From Hirsutella rhossiliensis (taxonomy: Eukaryota > Ascomycota > Sordariomycetes > Hypocreales > Ophiocordycipitaceae): a stretch of DNA of 64,000 nucleotides. The DNA lies in NCBI RefSeq assembly GCF_020360975.1, contig NW_025408672.1:496001-560000 (forward strand). Reading direction: 5' to 3'. Position 1 is the first letter of the stretch; each line of letters opens with the position of its first letter. The notes below the pieces were generated by a model. The model searched no databases. It was not told the origin of the DNA and saw nothing but the letters and a program-made list of their open reading frames with translations. The translations under genes and the position numbers were made by a program. Below, one piece after another: positions 1 through 10,557 of this stretch.

Positions 1-544
1 ATACTTCAAATTGTGTGTTGGGAAGGCTAATGCTTGGCCGTCGGTCGTCAAGCCACGACGGCCGTAGCCCTCGTACAGCTCGGACGCCCACAAGGCAGGA
101 AAAAGTCTCCAAAATGGCTTCGACCACTGTTTACAGACTCCGGAAGGCAACAATTCCCGCTTCCAATGCATAAAGGTACTAAGTCGACGCGTCAGCGCAC
201 CCAGCATCGGATCCAGCCTGGGCCGGGCGCAAGCCCATCACCACCACATTTTGTGTGGCATGGCGCTGTGATGGCTGAAGTCATTTATCAGAACCAACAG
301 GTTTGCGCCCGCCAAACCTCTACTTCTGGGACTTAGCGTATGGTGCTGCTTGCGCCATCAAGCCTGGGATACGCCTCAGAACTCTGCGAGTGGCGTCTGA
401 TTAGGGTTCTGGAGAGAAGCCGGCCTCGTATATAAGACTTGGACTGGGGGTACCACGACCTTTTATTCATCTTTCCCTCCGTCATCTCTCTTCGGTCGCC
501 GAGCCTTGGTTCCCCATATCGAGAACTCGAGACACACCGCAAAG
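1..544 (+). promoter_or_regulatory. Upstream region with TATA box of first gene
   Basis: No gene is supported here. A TATA box (TATATAAG) lies at 429-436, about 110 bp before the ATG at 545, followed by a pyrimidine-rich leader at 460-500. This spacing suits a fungal core promoter. Left of about 420 I see no feature. Confidence 0.5.
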
Positions 545-2086
545 ATGAAGCCAGCCGCCGTGTTCCTTCTTTTCACCTCGCTCGCCTCTGGGGCCATCGT
601 GCGAAAACCCGCAGTCAACCACCAGCCAGGCACGCACTGGCTGTCCCAGCGAGACGTTTCGCCGCCTCGCGTCAGCCCCGACAAGCAGGTTCCCCAGGGC
701 CCCCCTGACGAGACCAAAGTGGCCAATGTCAAGAAACCAAAGTTCTTCTGGAAGGTTCCAGCCCGCTACACGGTTGGCTGGCCAGGCTCGCTCTATCTCG
801 ACGCCTTGTACAAAAAATGGATCGGGCTCCTAGTCAGGTCGAGGATTCGAGAGTTCAACCCTTTCAAAGACGTTTCGCCCGACAGCACCCTGAAGCATCG
901 CATCAACAACAGGGGATTTTGCAGCACTCTTCGAGGCCTGGGATGGATCGCCAGCGGCCTGACGCGACATGCGACGTCGCTTCAGCACAGCAAGATGCCC
1001 GCTGCGGCCGACAACAAGACCCGCCCGACGGTGGTAAGTGTCTCGCTTCCCGGGTCCATGGGCCTATCAGCCGGCCCGTCGTGCTGACAGGATTCAGCTT
1101 TCTTCCCGGATGATAACGAGATGGAGCGGGCATCTGAAGACACTGCAAACTCGGCTGTCACGGACAGAGTCCTTCTCAAACCAAATGCTCAGCGCCTCGT
1201 GCTATGTCGATGTACGTTTCCACTTGGTCGTCATAATAACACACCCGCCCTCGGTCAGGGGAAAGAAGGGGCTGATAGCGATTATTATAGTACGTAGAGA
1301 AGGTTAGCGCATGGCTCGTGGCCTTGCGCAAGCTGGCCGACAAGTTTGACAAAATGGACCCGACGCGTCAGGATGTCAGCACGAGCTTGAAGAAACTTGC
1401 CATGGCGCACCTGGTATGCCATGAAAAGACTCTTTGCCGTCGGAACAAGGACAAGACGGACGCTAACCGAAGAACAGGGCGTGGCGCGATTGGTCCACGA
1501 CACCGACAAGCCTCTCATCAACGAGATAATCCCGGATAAGGACACGACTGGATCGGCCGAGACGCTCAAGTCCGAGTACAAAATGAAAGCCGGCCAGCCC
1601 CTTCAAACATGGGTCAAGGACAGCGATCCAATCTGTCCATTGCCTAAAGGAGGGCTTTTTCAAGAGACAATTATGGCGTGGCGATACGAACTCAAGAACG
1701 AGACAGAGGAAGATAAGGAGAAGGCATACAAAGCGTCGTGGATCATGGAGCCGAAGCCGGAACACGAGGGCGACGATGACGATGACGATGACGACGAGAA
1801 GAACAAAAACGCTTGGATGCTCAAGATAAAGCGACAATCTGCTGACCTCGACAATCACGACTCGTCGAGCATCGAGGTGACCCAGCCAGTCCAGAAGAAG
1901 GAAGAGGGAAAAAATGTTCCCAACGAGGAAGAGGCCGGCTCAGTCAAGGCAAACACCGAGGATTGCGGCGAGGATGTTCCGTCCAACTCGACGGAGAGCA
2001 AGCCGTCCGGATCCGCGGTCAATATGAAAATCATCAAGGGGATTTACAAGGTCCTCGTGCCAGGTTTTCAGTTCTGGAACGTGTAA
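545..2086 (+). CDS. Predicted secreted acidic protein, unknown function
   Basis: I do not recognise this protein. Four exons keep phase: 545-1033, 1098-1211, 1291-1413 and 1478-2086, giving about 444 residues. The donors are GTAAGT, GTACGT and GTATGC, each with a clear AG acceptor. The start at 545 was chosen because it begins a classic signal peptide (MKPAAVFLLFTSLASG); an upstream in-frame ATG at 506 would bury it. The body is basic near residues 60-110. It carries an uninterrupted run of eight aspartates around residue 300 and a Ser/Glu-rich low-complexity tail. Few cysteines are visible, so it is not a typical cysteine-stabilised effector. A secreted or vacuolar location is inferred from the leader only. 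Exon 2 is the least certain: an alternative acceptor at 1090 is open but breaks phase with exon 3. Confidence 0.6.
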
Positions 2087-2750
2087 CTCTGGGACAGCAC
2101 ACACGCACCGACGGCGGGCCCAGGGGGTCAAAGGCGGGCGGGCACCGGAGACAGGACGCAAGGGCCGGAAGCTCTCACACGAGGAGATTGTAAAGGGATT
2201 GCAAAGAGGCTGGTGCTCGACTCGGTTGAATTTTTTGGGTGCATGGAGAAGCGGCGGTGCCTGTAGGTCGATTCCGGCGACGAGAGAAGGAAAAGCTGCA
2301 AGTTACAAGGGTAATATTGGTGTTGCCAGAACCAAGCTCAGGTAGGAAGTAATGCAGTTGGATTTCTTTGTTCCTTTACGTTCGGTGCGGTGTTGGTTCT
2401 GCTCGGCGGCCGCCTGCGAGGATGCCGAAGGAGTTGACGAAGCACCGAGTGCACCAATAGAAGAAGCAAGGCTAGGATCGTCGACGGCCTGGGCATTACA
2501 TAATGGAGATCGGCTTTGCCTTGTTCGGCAGGCTTCTAGACGCCAAGACGCCAGCAGCGTGCGTGTAATTATATGTGGGCCCCTGGCTGGCATCCCGGGT
2601 ACGTACTTGGCACGTACATCATCATCGGCTTCCGCCAATCCATCATCATCTCACCTCCAAGCCTCGCCTCCGTCCTCGTTCGGTGCCTGTCGTCAGGACA
2701 TAGCAAAGAACGCATCTTCAGAGGCATGAGCCTCGCATTGGCCGCTTTCC
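2087..2750. other. Intergenic, no gene seen
   Basis: This is the 3' flank of the secreted-protein gene and the promoter of rtc5. The last 120 bases before the ATG at 2751 are pyrimidine-rich, with ATC/TCC runs, as is common in fungal leaders. Nothing else is supported. Confidence 0.5.
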
Positions 2751-4668
2751 ATGGGCCAGACGCTGTCAGACGAGCAGCCGCGCCAGCGGTCGCGCGAGGA
2801 GCTGACGCATGAGCTCGTGAGCTTGCCGCCTCGGGTGGCCTGGCCATGATCACGGCTCGCTAACCTCTTTGCTGCTTTAGGCGCACAGGTTCAAGAACAG
2901 GTGCTTCACTTCACTCGAGTACTACTCGCTCAAGGATGTCTTCAAGACCCTCGCCGACCACCAGGGTTCCGTGCGATACCTCAAGGAAGACACAATCGCC
3001 CGCTACCTGGAGATCCCGGATATCCTCGGCGCTTCCCCCGTCGTCTTTCAGATGGTCTCGTATCTCGGCGCCTTTCCCTTCCTTCAGGACGCCCCCGTTG
3101 TGCTCGAGCTGCCGCACATGATCATGGTCATTGTCATCATGACGGAGCGCTATCGTCGTGTACTAGCCAAAGGCTCCGCAGACAGAACCAAGCTCTTCTT
3201 CAAAGGCCTGGCCGTATTCGACCGCAAAGCCTCCGAGATCCGGCCTGCTTCGACGTCGCCCAATCAGCATAATACAAAAACGGCCGGCCCGTCGGGCGCC
3301 CTGGGCTATGCCATCGATGCGGCCGGCGACGACGGAGCTAACGGCAGCACTCACGACTATGGCTATGCCGACGACGAGGACGAGGACGACGACTTGGTTC
3401 TCACAGCATTTGAGCTACTCGACGTGTCGGAAGCAGTCAAACAGGGTGCCACCCCCGAGTTTCACACCGCCATGATCCCGACAGATAACTTTCGGAAGCT
3501 CTTGATGCTCCTCCTCCTCGCTGCGCCCTTGGACCCGCAGGAAAGCCTATCGCAGTACTCGAGCCGCGTGTCGGACAATAACCTCGAGCAGCTGCGATCG
3601 ACAGCCGAGAACATGCTGGCCTCATTTGTCGACGCCGAGTCATCCCCGGGGATTAGATACAGATTCTTCAAGACCATTATTCCCATCCTCTTCCCCAACC
3701 TGTTTACCGGCTTCAACGGCCTGTTTGAGCACTTCCTCTTCTCCAAGAATCTAGACTTTTCGAAACACAAGGACGAAACGGGTACCGCCCAGCCCGTTGC
3801 AAAGAAGGCTGCGCAGCCTTTACTCCCCGACAAGGGCGAGATCCTCAACGACCATGTGCTATCGCAAATCTCCATGTTCCTGCCCGGTTCCTCACTGTTC
3901 CGGAGAGTCAGGCTGCTCTATTCCGGAAACGACGCAGGCTTCTCGATGGGGAGTTTCGAGTCCAAGGTCTTTCACTGGAGGGCGCCTACGATTGTCTTGG
4001 TGAGCGGGACTCGCCTGGGTGATGTGCCGGACAGCGGCCAGGAGGCATCCTTTGCCGAATCCCTGCCCTCCAAGAGATTTCCTCACGGCACCAAGTCCAG
4101 CCGGGTCACGTACGGCGTCTACGTCCGAGAACCCTGGAAGCACACCCACAGAGCGTGCTTTGGGGATTCGGAAACCGTCCTTTTCCAGCTGGAGCCCATT
4201 CACGATGTGTTTCCCGCGTCGACCATCAACACCGACTACGTAGCTTTTACAAAATCCCCCGGCAATCAATCGTACCTGTCATTCGGCTGTCCACATCCGA
4301 AGCCCACCCAGTCGAATCGCAAAGACGGCGTGTTTGCCCTGGGAGCCGTGTCCCTGCTCCTCAATGACTCGTTCGAGTTTGGCGTCTTTAATCACGACTA
4401 TAAATCCCGCGGCGGGGCTTTCCACACGAGTGTGACGAGAAAGTTTGACTTTCAGGACCGCTTCCAGATCGAGAAACTCGAGGTCTGGGGATGCGGGGGG
4501 GACGAGGAGGCCAGGGCGCAGGCGTCGAGGTGGGCTTGGGAAGAGAGGGAAGCAGAGGCCCGGCGGAAAATCAACCTTGGGTCTGGGGATATCGACGCGG
4601 ACAGGGCGCTGCTGGAAATGGCTGGTCTCATTGGCGGCGCGAACCGGAGCGGGGGATCCATGGTGTAG
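2751..4668 (+). CDS. rtc5: Rtc5-like TLDc-domain protein
   Basis: Homologue of Restriction of telomere capping protein 5, a TLDc-domain protein. In yeast Rtc5 is linked to the vacuolar V-ATPase; that role is family knowledge, not visible here. Exon 1 (2751-2816, 22 codons) ends at a GTGAGC donor. Exon 2 runs from 2881 after a CTTTAG acceptor. The protein is about 617 residues, close to yeast Rtc5 (567). It begins MGQTLS, an N-myristoylation consensus (Gly2, Ser6), which suits membrane attachment. The middle (about residues 160-220) is acidic and low in complexity. The TLDc domain covers about residues 340-590, with the expected SSLFRRVRLLYSG opening, SGTRLGDVP block and a late LEVWGCGG. Omitting the short first exon would start the protein internally and lose the acylation site. 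Confidence 0.9.
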
Positions 4669-4945
4669 ACTTTTTGTTCAATGCGGCTCAGAGAAGCCGG
4701 AGGAAAGGAGGGCGTTTCTCTTGTGCCTGACTACCTTTACCCGTACGTTCCGAACTGCGGTGCGTATCGTACCAAGACGACGGTTAGAGGTTGTGCCACT
4801 GAAAATGCATGGCATACGACACAGAGTAGATTTTGTACAGTCTCCGGGGCAACATGACAAGACGTTTGCCACGTACCCCTCCCCTTGAGCAATTGCAACC
4901 CTCCCATAGGCGGCCCCGTCGCGAAACGTCGTGAACAAAATCCCA

Positions 4946-5821
4946 TTATGGCTCCCTTTTCTCGGGTCTGATCTCTGCTGCCGGCTTTGAGCCGCCCTCG
5001 TCCTTTTTGTTCGAGGCAATGACCTCGCCGATGGCCCCCAGCGAGCTCTTTGGGTTCTGCTTCTTGGGCGTCGTCTCCTCTGTGGCTTTGGCGTCCACCG
5101 GAGCCGACTCCTCCTGCGCCCCATTCTCTCCCCGCGGCCACAAGCCCATCTTGCCGAGAGCACCCCCCGTACCAGGCCGCGCTGTTTCTTCGGGCGTCGT
5201 CTCAGCGTTCGAACTGGGCAGTGGTTTCTGCCTCCGCTGCTCGAGCCTGGCCTTGAGCGCCTTGTCCTCCTCGTCCCGGACCTCGAGCTCGCGAATCCAC
5301 TTGATGCGCTTCTCCTCGGCGTCGCGCTGTTCCTTGAGCTTCTGGAGCTCCTTTGTCTTCTCACGATCTTTGCTGTAGTACATGCTGCCGGCCACCATGG
5401 CGACGACAGTGAAGCCCTGGGCGGCGACTCGGGCGCGGAACATTTTGTTGGCCTGCTGGGAGTCTCCTCGGCGGAGAGCGCGGTAGGCGTTGACAAAGGC
5501 GAAGACGGTCAGGCATATGCCTGTTTAGTTCCGAAGGGCGGCGAGGTTAGAGCGGCTGGGGAGCGGCGGGACAACGAGCTTGCCAATGGGGGTTCGCACC
5601 GAGAGGGACGAGAGGCTCTTCCTTTAGTTTGCGGGTGACCTTTTGCATTGGACGCTCATTATAAAAGTCCCTGAGCGCAGCATGAGCCTATTGAGTCCGG
5701 AAAGACTGTTGGCCGCCAAAGGATGCGGCAAGCTCGATATGCGGCGTACATACTGGTTGCCGTCAAACGACGACGGCATGGAGCCGGAGAGCAGCGGCGG
5801 GGGCGGCGGCCTGTCTGCCAT
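4946..5821 (-). CDS. rcf1: Respiratory supercomplex factor 1 (HIG1 domain)
   Basis: Mitochondrial inner-membrane protein that associates with cytochrome c oxidase and helps III-IV supercomplex assembly (family knowledge). Three exons on the minus strand are 5821-5754, 5670-5600 and 5520-4946, giving 237 residues. Phase is kept, and the conserved HIG1 sequence reforms exactly across both joins (DFYNERPMQKVTRKLKEEP, then PLG joined to ICLTVFAFVNAY). Two transmembrane segments are visible: around LTVFAFVNAY and AAQGFTVVAMVAG. They are separated by the RRGDSQQANKMFR loop typical of the family. A charged coiled-coil-like stretch (SKDREKTKELQKLKEQRD) and a long disordered Glu/Lys/Pro tail follow. 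The start at 5821 gives MADRPPPPPLLSG; a more upstream ATG would only add unconserved residues. It is divergent from the ZZ/EF-hand gene. Confidence 0.92.
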
Positions 5822-6392
5822 GTTGAAGGACAGCCCACCTGTTGCTTTCAAGGGCGCCTGCGACGGGGCAGGAGTTGAAGGAAGAAGGCCTGGGGGACGT
5901 TGCGTGAGCAGGTTGAGGTTAAGTACGAAGTACGAAGTACGACATCATAGACTCAATTATCTGCTCTCTGGTACAAGGTACTAGAGCAGCTCCAGCCCAC
6001 CAATCAGCTTCGGTGGCTGCAGCCTGCCGGTAAGCGGGTGCAGACCCCACCCGCGGCCAAGGTACCCCGAGGTACCCTGTAGCCGGGCCTGTGCCTGTAG
6101 GACCTTACCTAAGGTGACATGCAAGACATGGATGAGGATGCCGAAAGGTCAACTACGAAATTACTTCCAAGCTCTCTTCTGCAAGCCCTCGGCCGCCTCC
6201 GCCCTGCGCATCACCCCTTTCTTAGACCCGCGGTTGAGAAAATCACCAACCGACTAGCCAGTTGGACAGACTGACCGCCCGACTTCCTTCTCCAGCGTAG
6301 CCCGCCAACCGTCGGCTTATTCGAGTCGAAGCTACCGTTGCGGCGCTAACTCTGCTCGCCCTCACCCATGACGATGCTATGAGGGCGGAGCC
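5822..6392. promoter_or_regulatory. Divergent promoter, rcf1 / ZZ-EF-hand gene
   Basis: A 571-bp shared intergenic region. It contains a short direct repeat of GTACGAA near 5925-5942 and paired GGTACC palindromes at about 6060-6077. The same palindrome recurs in several other intergenic regions of this window. No TATA box is obvious on either side. Confidence 0.45.
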
Positions 6393-9134
6393 ATGTGGCT
6401 GTCGACTCCCTCGACCGAGGCGCTAACGCGACCGCGACTGGCCGTGGCCGTTGTGTCTGCCGTGGCCGCCGTCTCCGTGGGATACTTGGCCTACCAGTCC
6501 CGCCGAGCCCAGCCTCTACCCGATGGCCCCTCGGGAGGCAGCCTGCAACGAAGCAACGCCATCCGACGAACGCCGCGCCGATCGCGAAGGAACAACCCCA
6601 CCTCCAGCTCCTCGTCAGAAGCGCCCGGCGACGAGAATGTCGAGGCCAGCAACCCCCTTGCCGCCGACGCAGAGACGGTGGCCGACGTCGCGGCCCAAGA
6701 GTGGTGGAACGACCCTGCCGGCTTCCCGCCCTCTCAGCGCGCAGGCCACAACATTGTGAACCTGCTCTTTCGCGTCTCCGAGGACAACGCGCGACGAACC
6801 GGCTGTGTCCACCGAGGATGCCAATGTAATGCATGTGGCATGGTGCCCATTCGCGGAGTGCGATATCGATGCGCCAACTGCGCCGACTTTGACCTGTGCG
6901 AGACGTGTGAGGCCCAGGGCGTCCACATCAAGACGCACATCTTTTACAAGATCAGGGTCCCCGCCCCGCCCTTTGGCCCCAGACAGATGCAGCCCGTCTG
7001 GTACACTGGCGACCCCGACTCGATTCGCCGCAACCTGCCTAAGGGGCTGATTGCCAAGCTGACGCGAGACACGGGCTTTGAGCGGCCCGAGCTCGAGGCC
7101 TTTTGGGAGCAGTGGACATTCATGGCAAACAGCGAGTGGAGGGAGGACCCGGACGACCTGGGCGTCGCCATGGACCGACAGACGTTTGAGCGCTGCCTGG
7201 TGCCCACCGGCGGCTCGCGCCACGCCGCCCCAAACCTCATCCATGATCGCATGTTCTCCTTTTATGACTCCAACCACGACGGCCTCATTGGCTTCTCCGA
7301 ATTCCTGCACGGTCTATCCTACCGCAAGCGCAAGGACAAGCTGCGCAAAGTCTTTGAGGGCTACGACATTGACGGCGACGGTTTCGTTAATAGACGAGAC
7401 TTTCTCCGCATGTTTCGCGCCTACTATGTACTCTACAAGCAGATGCACAAGGACATCCTTGAAGGACTCGAGGACCAGCTTCGCGCCACCATCGAGGCCC
7501 AGACCGTCGTGGGCACTCGCCTGCCAATCTCCAGCCTCTTTGGTAGAGAGGGCAGACTCCCCCCAGGCGACGGCACCATGCGCTTCGAGGGGAAAACGTG
7601 TCATGGCGACGGAAGCATCGACGTCGATGACGGCTATCACGACGCCATTGTCGACAATCGCGGGGACACGGCGACCCGCGAAGACATCTTGACGAGCCTG
7701 TTTGCATATGAGACCTATCAACGGCCGCGCCGCCGCTTCGTTGCCCGGAGAGACACGGACACCAACTGGCGCACGGTGCGGCGCCTGAGCGGCTCTGAGA
7801 CGGACCGGACGTACTGGGTTACTCTCCTGGAACCGCCCGCCACTCTGGATGAGCTGCCCGGCATCTTGACCGGAACTAACAACCCGGAGATGGAGGAGAC
7901 CGACGACGAAGTGGACGAACAGGCTGATGAGGATGTCCAGGAGGACGAGCATGAAGACGGTAATGACCAATCCCAGCGGGACTCCGCTGCCGCCGCCGGC
8001 ACGTTGCGAACAGACAGCGAGCGTCGGGCCAGGATGCTTTCGCAAGCCCGCCGCAAGGCACCAAAGTTGGAGAAGCGGCGCCGAGACATGGCGCGAAACC
8101 AGCTTCACGAGAGGTGGAAAAGGCGTCAATTCTACCTCGACGAGGAAGAGGGCGGCTTGGCTCCGGACGAGTGGGACAACGACGAGGACATCCTCGCGAA
8201 ACTCAACAGGGCAGTCGAAGATGCACAGGCGGCCGACCAGCAAGCCGCCGCACCGGCACGCTCACGTTCAAGCTCCAAGGTTCGGTTTGCAGGAGAAGTA
8301 GATGACTATGACACGCGGTCTAACCCGTCTACATCGTCGCGCAGCGTGCCCGAGCGCTGGGGAGGGATGGAAATACCCAATGCCGAACGGGACGCCGGCA
8401 AGGAGATCCTCTACCAGGTGACGCAGCAAGCCTTCAATGAGCTGCTCGACACAATTTTCAAGTCGGCAGAGGACTTGGCAGTTGAGGCCGCCGAGACCAA
8501 GGAGCAACGGGAGAGGCACAAGGCCGAGATCGAGGCCATCGAGCTTGACGATGAAAAAGAGCGAGGCGCGAAGAGGCCTGATGAGGAGGGGCATCAGAGT
8601 CCCCGCTCCGAAGAGGCTGTTCACGGCAAATCCATTGAGGATCCGGACGAAGTCCCGGAAGATGGGCTGTCCGAGGATGACTACGCGGCTGTGACGGATG
8701 AGCCACGGCATGCGGTTGAGCTCCATCACTCGATCAACCTCTCCGACTTTACGATACCATCGGAATCGTCTGTCACCGGAGACGACGAGCTGGGGGAATA
8801 TCGCGACCCGACGCTGCCCCAGTTCCGCCCCAACAGCTGGCCGGCTGCCAACCACAGCTCGAGCTCTCGACGATCTTACTCGGCAGACGTGACGCTGGAC
8901 GACGTCAGCGACCAAGACTGGCAGCATCCGTCGGACTCGTCGACGGTCAGCGAGCCAGCCATGGAAACGCTGCGGCGGTGGAAGCTGCTCAACGTGGCCG
9001 AGGCCAAGGCGGCCGAGAGAGGCGGCTGGGGACGGCTTGGCTTTGAGGAGTTTGAGACGATTTACAAGAACCAGGAGGACATGGGCAACAGGCTCGACTA
9101 CCTTGGCAGCTGGATCGACTTTTGCATCCCCTAG
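6393..9134 (+). CDS. Membrane-anchored ZZ zinc-finger and EF-hand protein
   Basis: Single-exon gene of 913 residues. Domains in order: an N-terminal transmembrane helix (about residues 15-35, AVAVVSAVAAVSVGYLAY); a Ser/Arg-rich linker; a ZZ-type zinc finger (about 137-182) with the C-x2-C pairs CNAC, CANC and CETC and closing histidines; then two EF-hand loops. These are DSNHDGLIGF (about 291) and DIDGDGFVNR (about 324), both with intact Asp/Asn calcium ligands. The C-terminal half is long, acidic and probably disordered, with a few amphipathic segments. The architecture suggests a calcium-responsive organelle-surface protein with a protein-binding ZZ domain. ZZ plus EF-hand proteins of this type are widespread but poorly characterised in filamentous fungi. 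The topology and the role are inference. Confidence 0.85.
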   Translation: MWLSTPSTEALTRPRLAVAVVSAVAAVSVGYLAYQSRRAQPLPDGPSGGSLQRSNAIRRTPRRSRRNNPTSSSSSEAPGDENVEASNPLAADAETVADVAAQEWWNDPAGFPPSQRAGHNIVNLLFRVSEDNARRTGCVHRGCQCNACGMVPIRGVRYRCANCADFDLCETCEAQGVHIKTHIFYKIRVPAPPFGPRQMQPVWYTGDPDSIRRNLPKGLIAKLTRDTGFERPELEAFWEQWTFMANSEWREDPDDLGVAMDRQTFERCLVPTGGSRHAAPNLIHDRMFSFYDSNHDGLIGFSEFLHGLSYRKRKDKLRKVFEGYDIDGDGFVNRRDFLRMFRAYYVLYKQMHKDILEGLEDQLRATIEAQTVVGTRLPISSLFGREGRLPPGDGTMRFEGKTCHGDGSIDVDDGYHDAIVDNRGDTATREDILTSLFAYETYQRPRRRFVARRDTDTNWRTVRRLSGSETDRTYWVTLLEPPATLDELPGILTGTNNPEMEETDDEVDEQADEDVQEDEHEDGNDQSQRDSAAAAGTLRTDSERRARMLSQARRKAPKLEKRRRDMARNQLHERWKRRQFYLDEEEGGLAPDEWDNDEDILAKLNRAVEDAQAADQQAAAPARSRSSSKVRFAGEVDDYDTRSNPSTSSRSVPERWGGMEIPNAERDAGKEILYQVTQQAFNELLDTIFKSAEDLAVEAAETKEQRERHKAEIEAIELDDEKERGAKRPDEEGHQSPRSEEAVHGKSIEDPDEVPEDGLSEDDYAAVTDEPRHAVELHHSINLSDFTIPSESSVTGDDELGEYRDPTLPQFRPNSWPAANHSSSSRRSYSADVTLDDVSDQDWQHPSDSSTVSEPAMETLRRWKLLNVAEAKAAERGGWGRLGFEEFETIYKNQEDMGNRLDYLGSWIDFCIP

Positions 9135-9655
9135 GTGAGACAGCGGCAGTTCCCCAGGCGTTGAGGGATGGCGGGGGGAGGCGGCGGCTGGCGCGGGCAG
9201 GTCCGGCGGCCACCGACTTTGCGCGGGCGATGGCGCTTTGTCGCACGTGGCGCGGGGGTGGAAGCTTTTTGTATGCAGGGAGGAGAAGGGTATTCACACT
9301 AACCAAGGCCCTTTTTGCGTTTGTCTTGCTCGTTTTCCCAGATGCCAATCTGTGGTCGATTGCTGGGCTTGCTCATCACAGGCCATGCGCCTAGAGGCTC
9401 GTCAGAGCCAAGGATAGGCCGAGGGATGCTGTATGGTGATAGTAGTAGAAGAGATGTCGCTGTTTCATGTGACCCTATAGATCCTAGACGCCAGCCCGAC
9501 CAGTACAAGACCGCCACACCCCCCCGTATCGTCCCGGACAAGCCTCGATCTTTTCCGCCGCCCCAAACGCCACGCTTCCGACAAGGACGACTATACCAAA
9601 CGGCGAAGACAGATTTACACGAGGACAGAGGAAAAGTGGTGAGAAGAAGTAGGGG
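9135..9655. other. Convergent 3' intergenic region
   Basis: Lies between the 3' ends of the ZZ/EF-hand gene (+) and the iron transporter gene (-). No gene, RNA or repeat is visible. Confidence 0.5.
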
Positions 9656-10507
9656 TCATGGCCCCGAAGCCCCAGCATCGATGGCCTTGACAATGGCGTA
9701 GCTGGTGCCGGCGGCAAGGACGCCGATGACGAGGGTCTGGAGGGCGCCCCAGAGGCCGGCGCGGTGGTTGCGGATGGTCAGGTAGTTCTTTGCGTAGCCA
9801 AAGGCGAGGAGGGTGACGACGGTGACGGCGACGGAGACGACGAGGGCGTCGAGCACGCGGGGCATGAGGAAGTAGGGCACCATGGGGATGAGGCCGCCGA
9901 GCAGGTAGCTCAGGCCCATGGTGAGGCCCGAGAGCCAGGCGGCGTGGCCGTGGGGCTCCTGCATGCCGAGGGCGAAGTCGGCCCGGAAGCGCAGGCAGCG
10001 GCGCGGGTCGGCGGCGAGCTCGTCGGCGAGGGGGCGGGCGACGCGGGGGGACACGCCGTAGCGGTCGAGGAGGATGGCGCAGACGTCGTCGGCGGCGGCG
10101 GGGGAGCCGGCCTCGGCGTCATCGGCGCTGCGGTCGTGCTCGCGGCGCAGGGCGGAGCGGTAGCGGTCGCGCTCGGTGACGGCGGCGAGGTAGGCGCCGA
10201 GCCCCATGCTGATCATGCCGGGGAAGAGCTCTGCGAGGCCGCCCATGATGACGAGGCGCGAGTTGCCGAGCGACGACAGGCCGGCCGTCAGGGCAAAGGG
10301 CACGGTGAGGCCGTCGGAGAAGCCGATGATGACGTCGCGCAGGGTGTCGCCGAGGTCGAGCGAGGCGGAGAGGGAGGCGGATTGGCTGGCCGACGACGAC
10401 GACGAGGCCTTTTGGGCAAGGGAGGCCGCGTCGTGGGCACTGGGCAGGGGTCTTGCGGTGGCAGGCTCGGCCGGGATGAGCGGCGAGGACTCTGTGGGAA
10501 GGGCCAT
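9656..10507 (-). CDS. ccc1: Vacuolar iron/manganese transporter, Ccc1/VIT1 family
   Basis: Exports cytosolic Fe2+/Mn2+ into the vacuole (family knowledge). Single exon, 283 residues, normal for Ccc1. After a Ser/Ala-rich cytosolic N-terminus, the VIT1 core starts at about residue 52 (LGDTLRDVIIGFSDGLTVPF), the membrane-1 signature with its conserved Asp and Gly. MGGLAELFPGMISMGLGAYLA follows, with the conserved Glu and Met of the metal path. A cytosolic helical metal-binding domain rich in Glu/Asp/His covers about residues 110-180. Three further transmembrane helices end the protein. The start at 10507 is followed by the acidic dileucine-like motif ESSPLIP, which resembles vacuolar sorting signals. 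A long (GT)n tract lies just upstream, presumably in the leader. Confidence 0.9.
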   Translation of the reverse strand: MALPTESSPLIPAEPATARPLPSAHDAASLAQKASSSSSASQSASLSASLDLGDTLRDVIIGFSDGLTVPFALTAGLSSLGNSRLVIMGGLAELFPGMISMGLGAYLAAVTERDRYRSALRREHDRSADDAEAGSPAAADDVCAILLDRYGVSPRVARPLADELAADPRRCLRFRADFALGMQEPHGHAAWLSGLTMGLSYLLGGLIPMVPYFLMPRVLDALVVSVAVTVVTLLAFGYAKNYLTIRNHRAGLWGALQTLVIGVLAAGTSYAIVKAIDAGASGP

Positions 10508-10513
10508 GGTGTT

Positions 10514-10515
<2 letters not shown>

Positions 10516-10554
<39 letters not shown>
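10516..10554. repeat. (GT)n microsatellite before ccc1
   Basis: About 19 GT units lie only 9-47 bp upstream of the ccc1 start codon, so the transcribed leader would carry (CA)n. Direct sequence observation. Confidence 0.9.
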
Positions 10555-10557
<3 letters not shown>

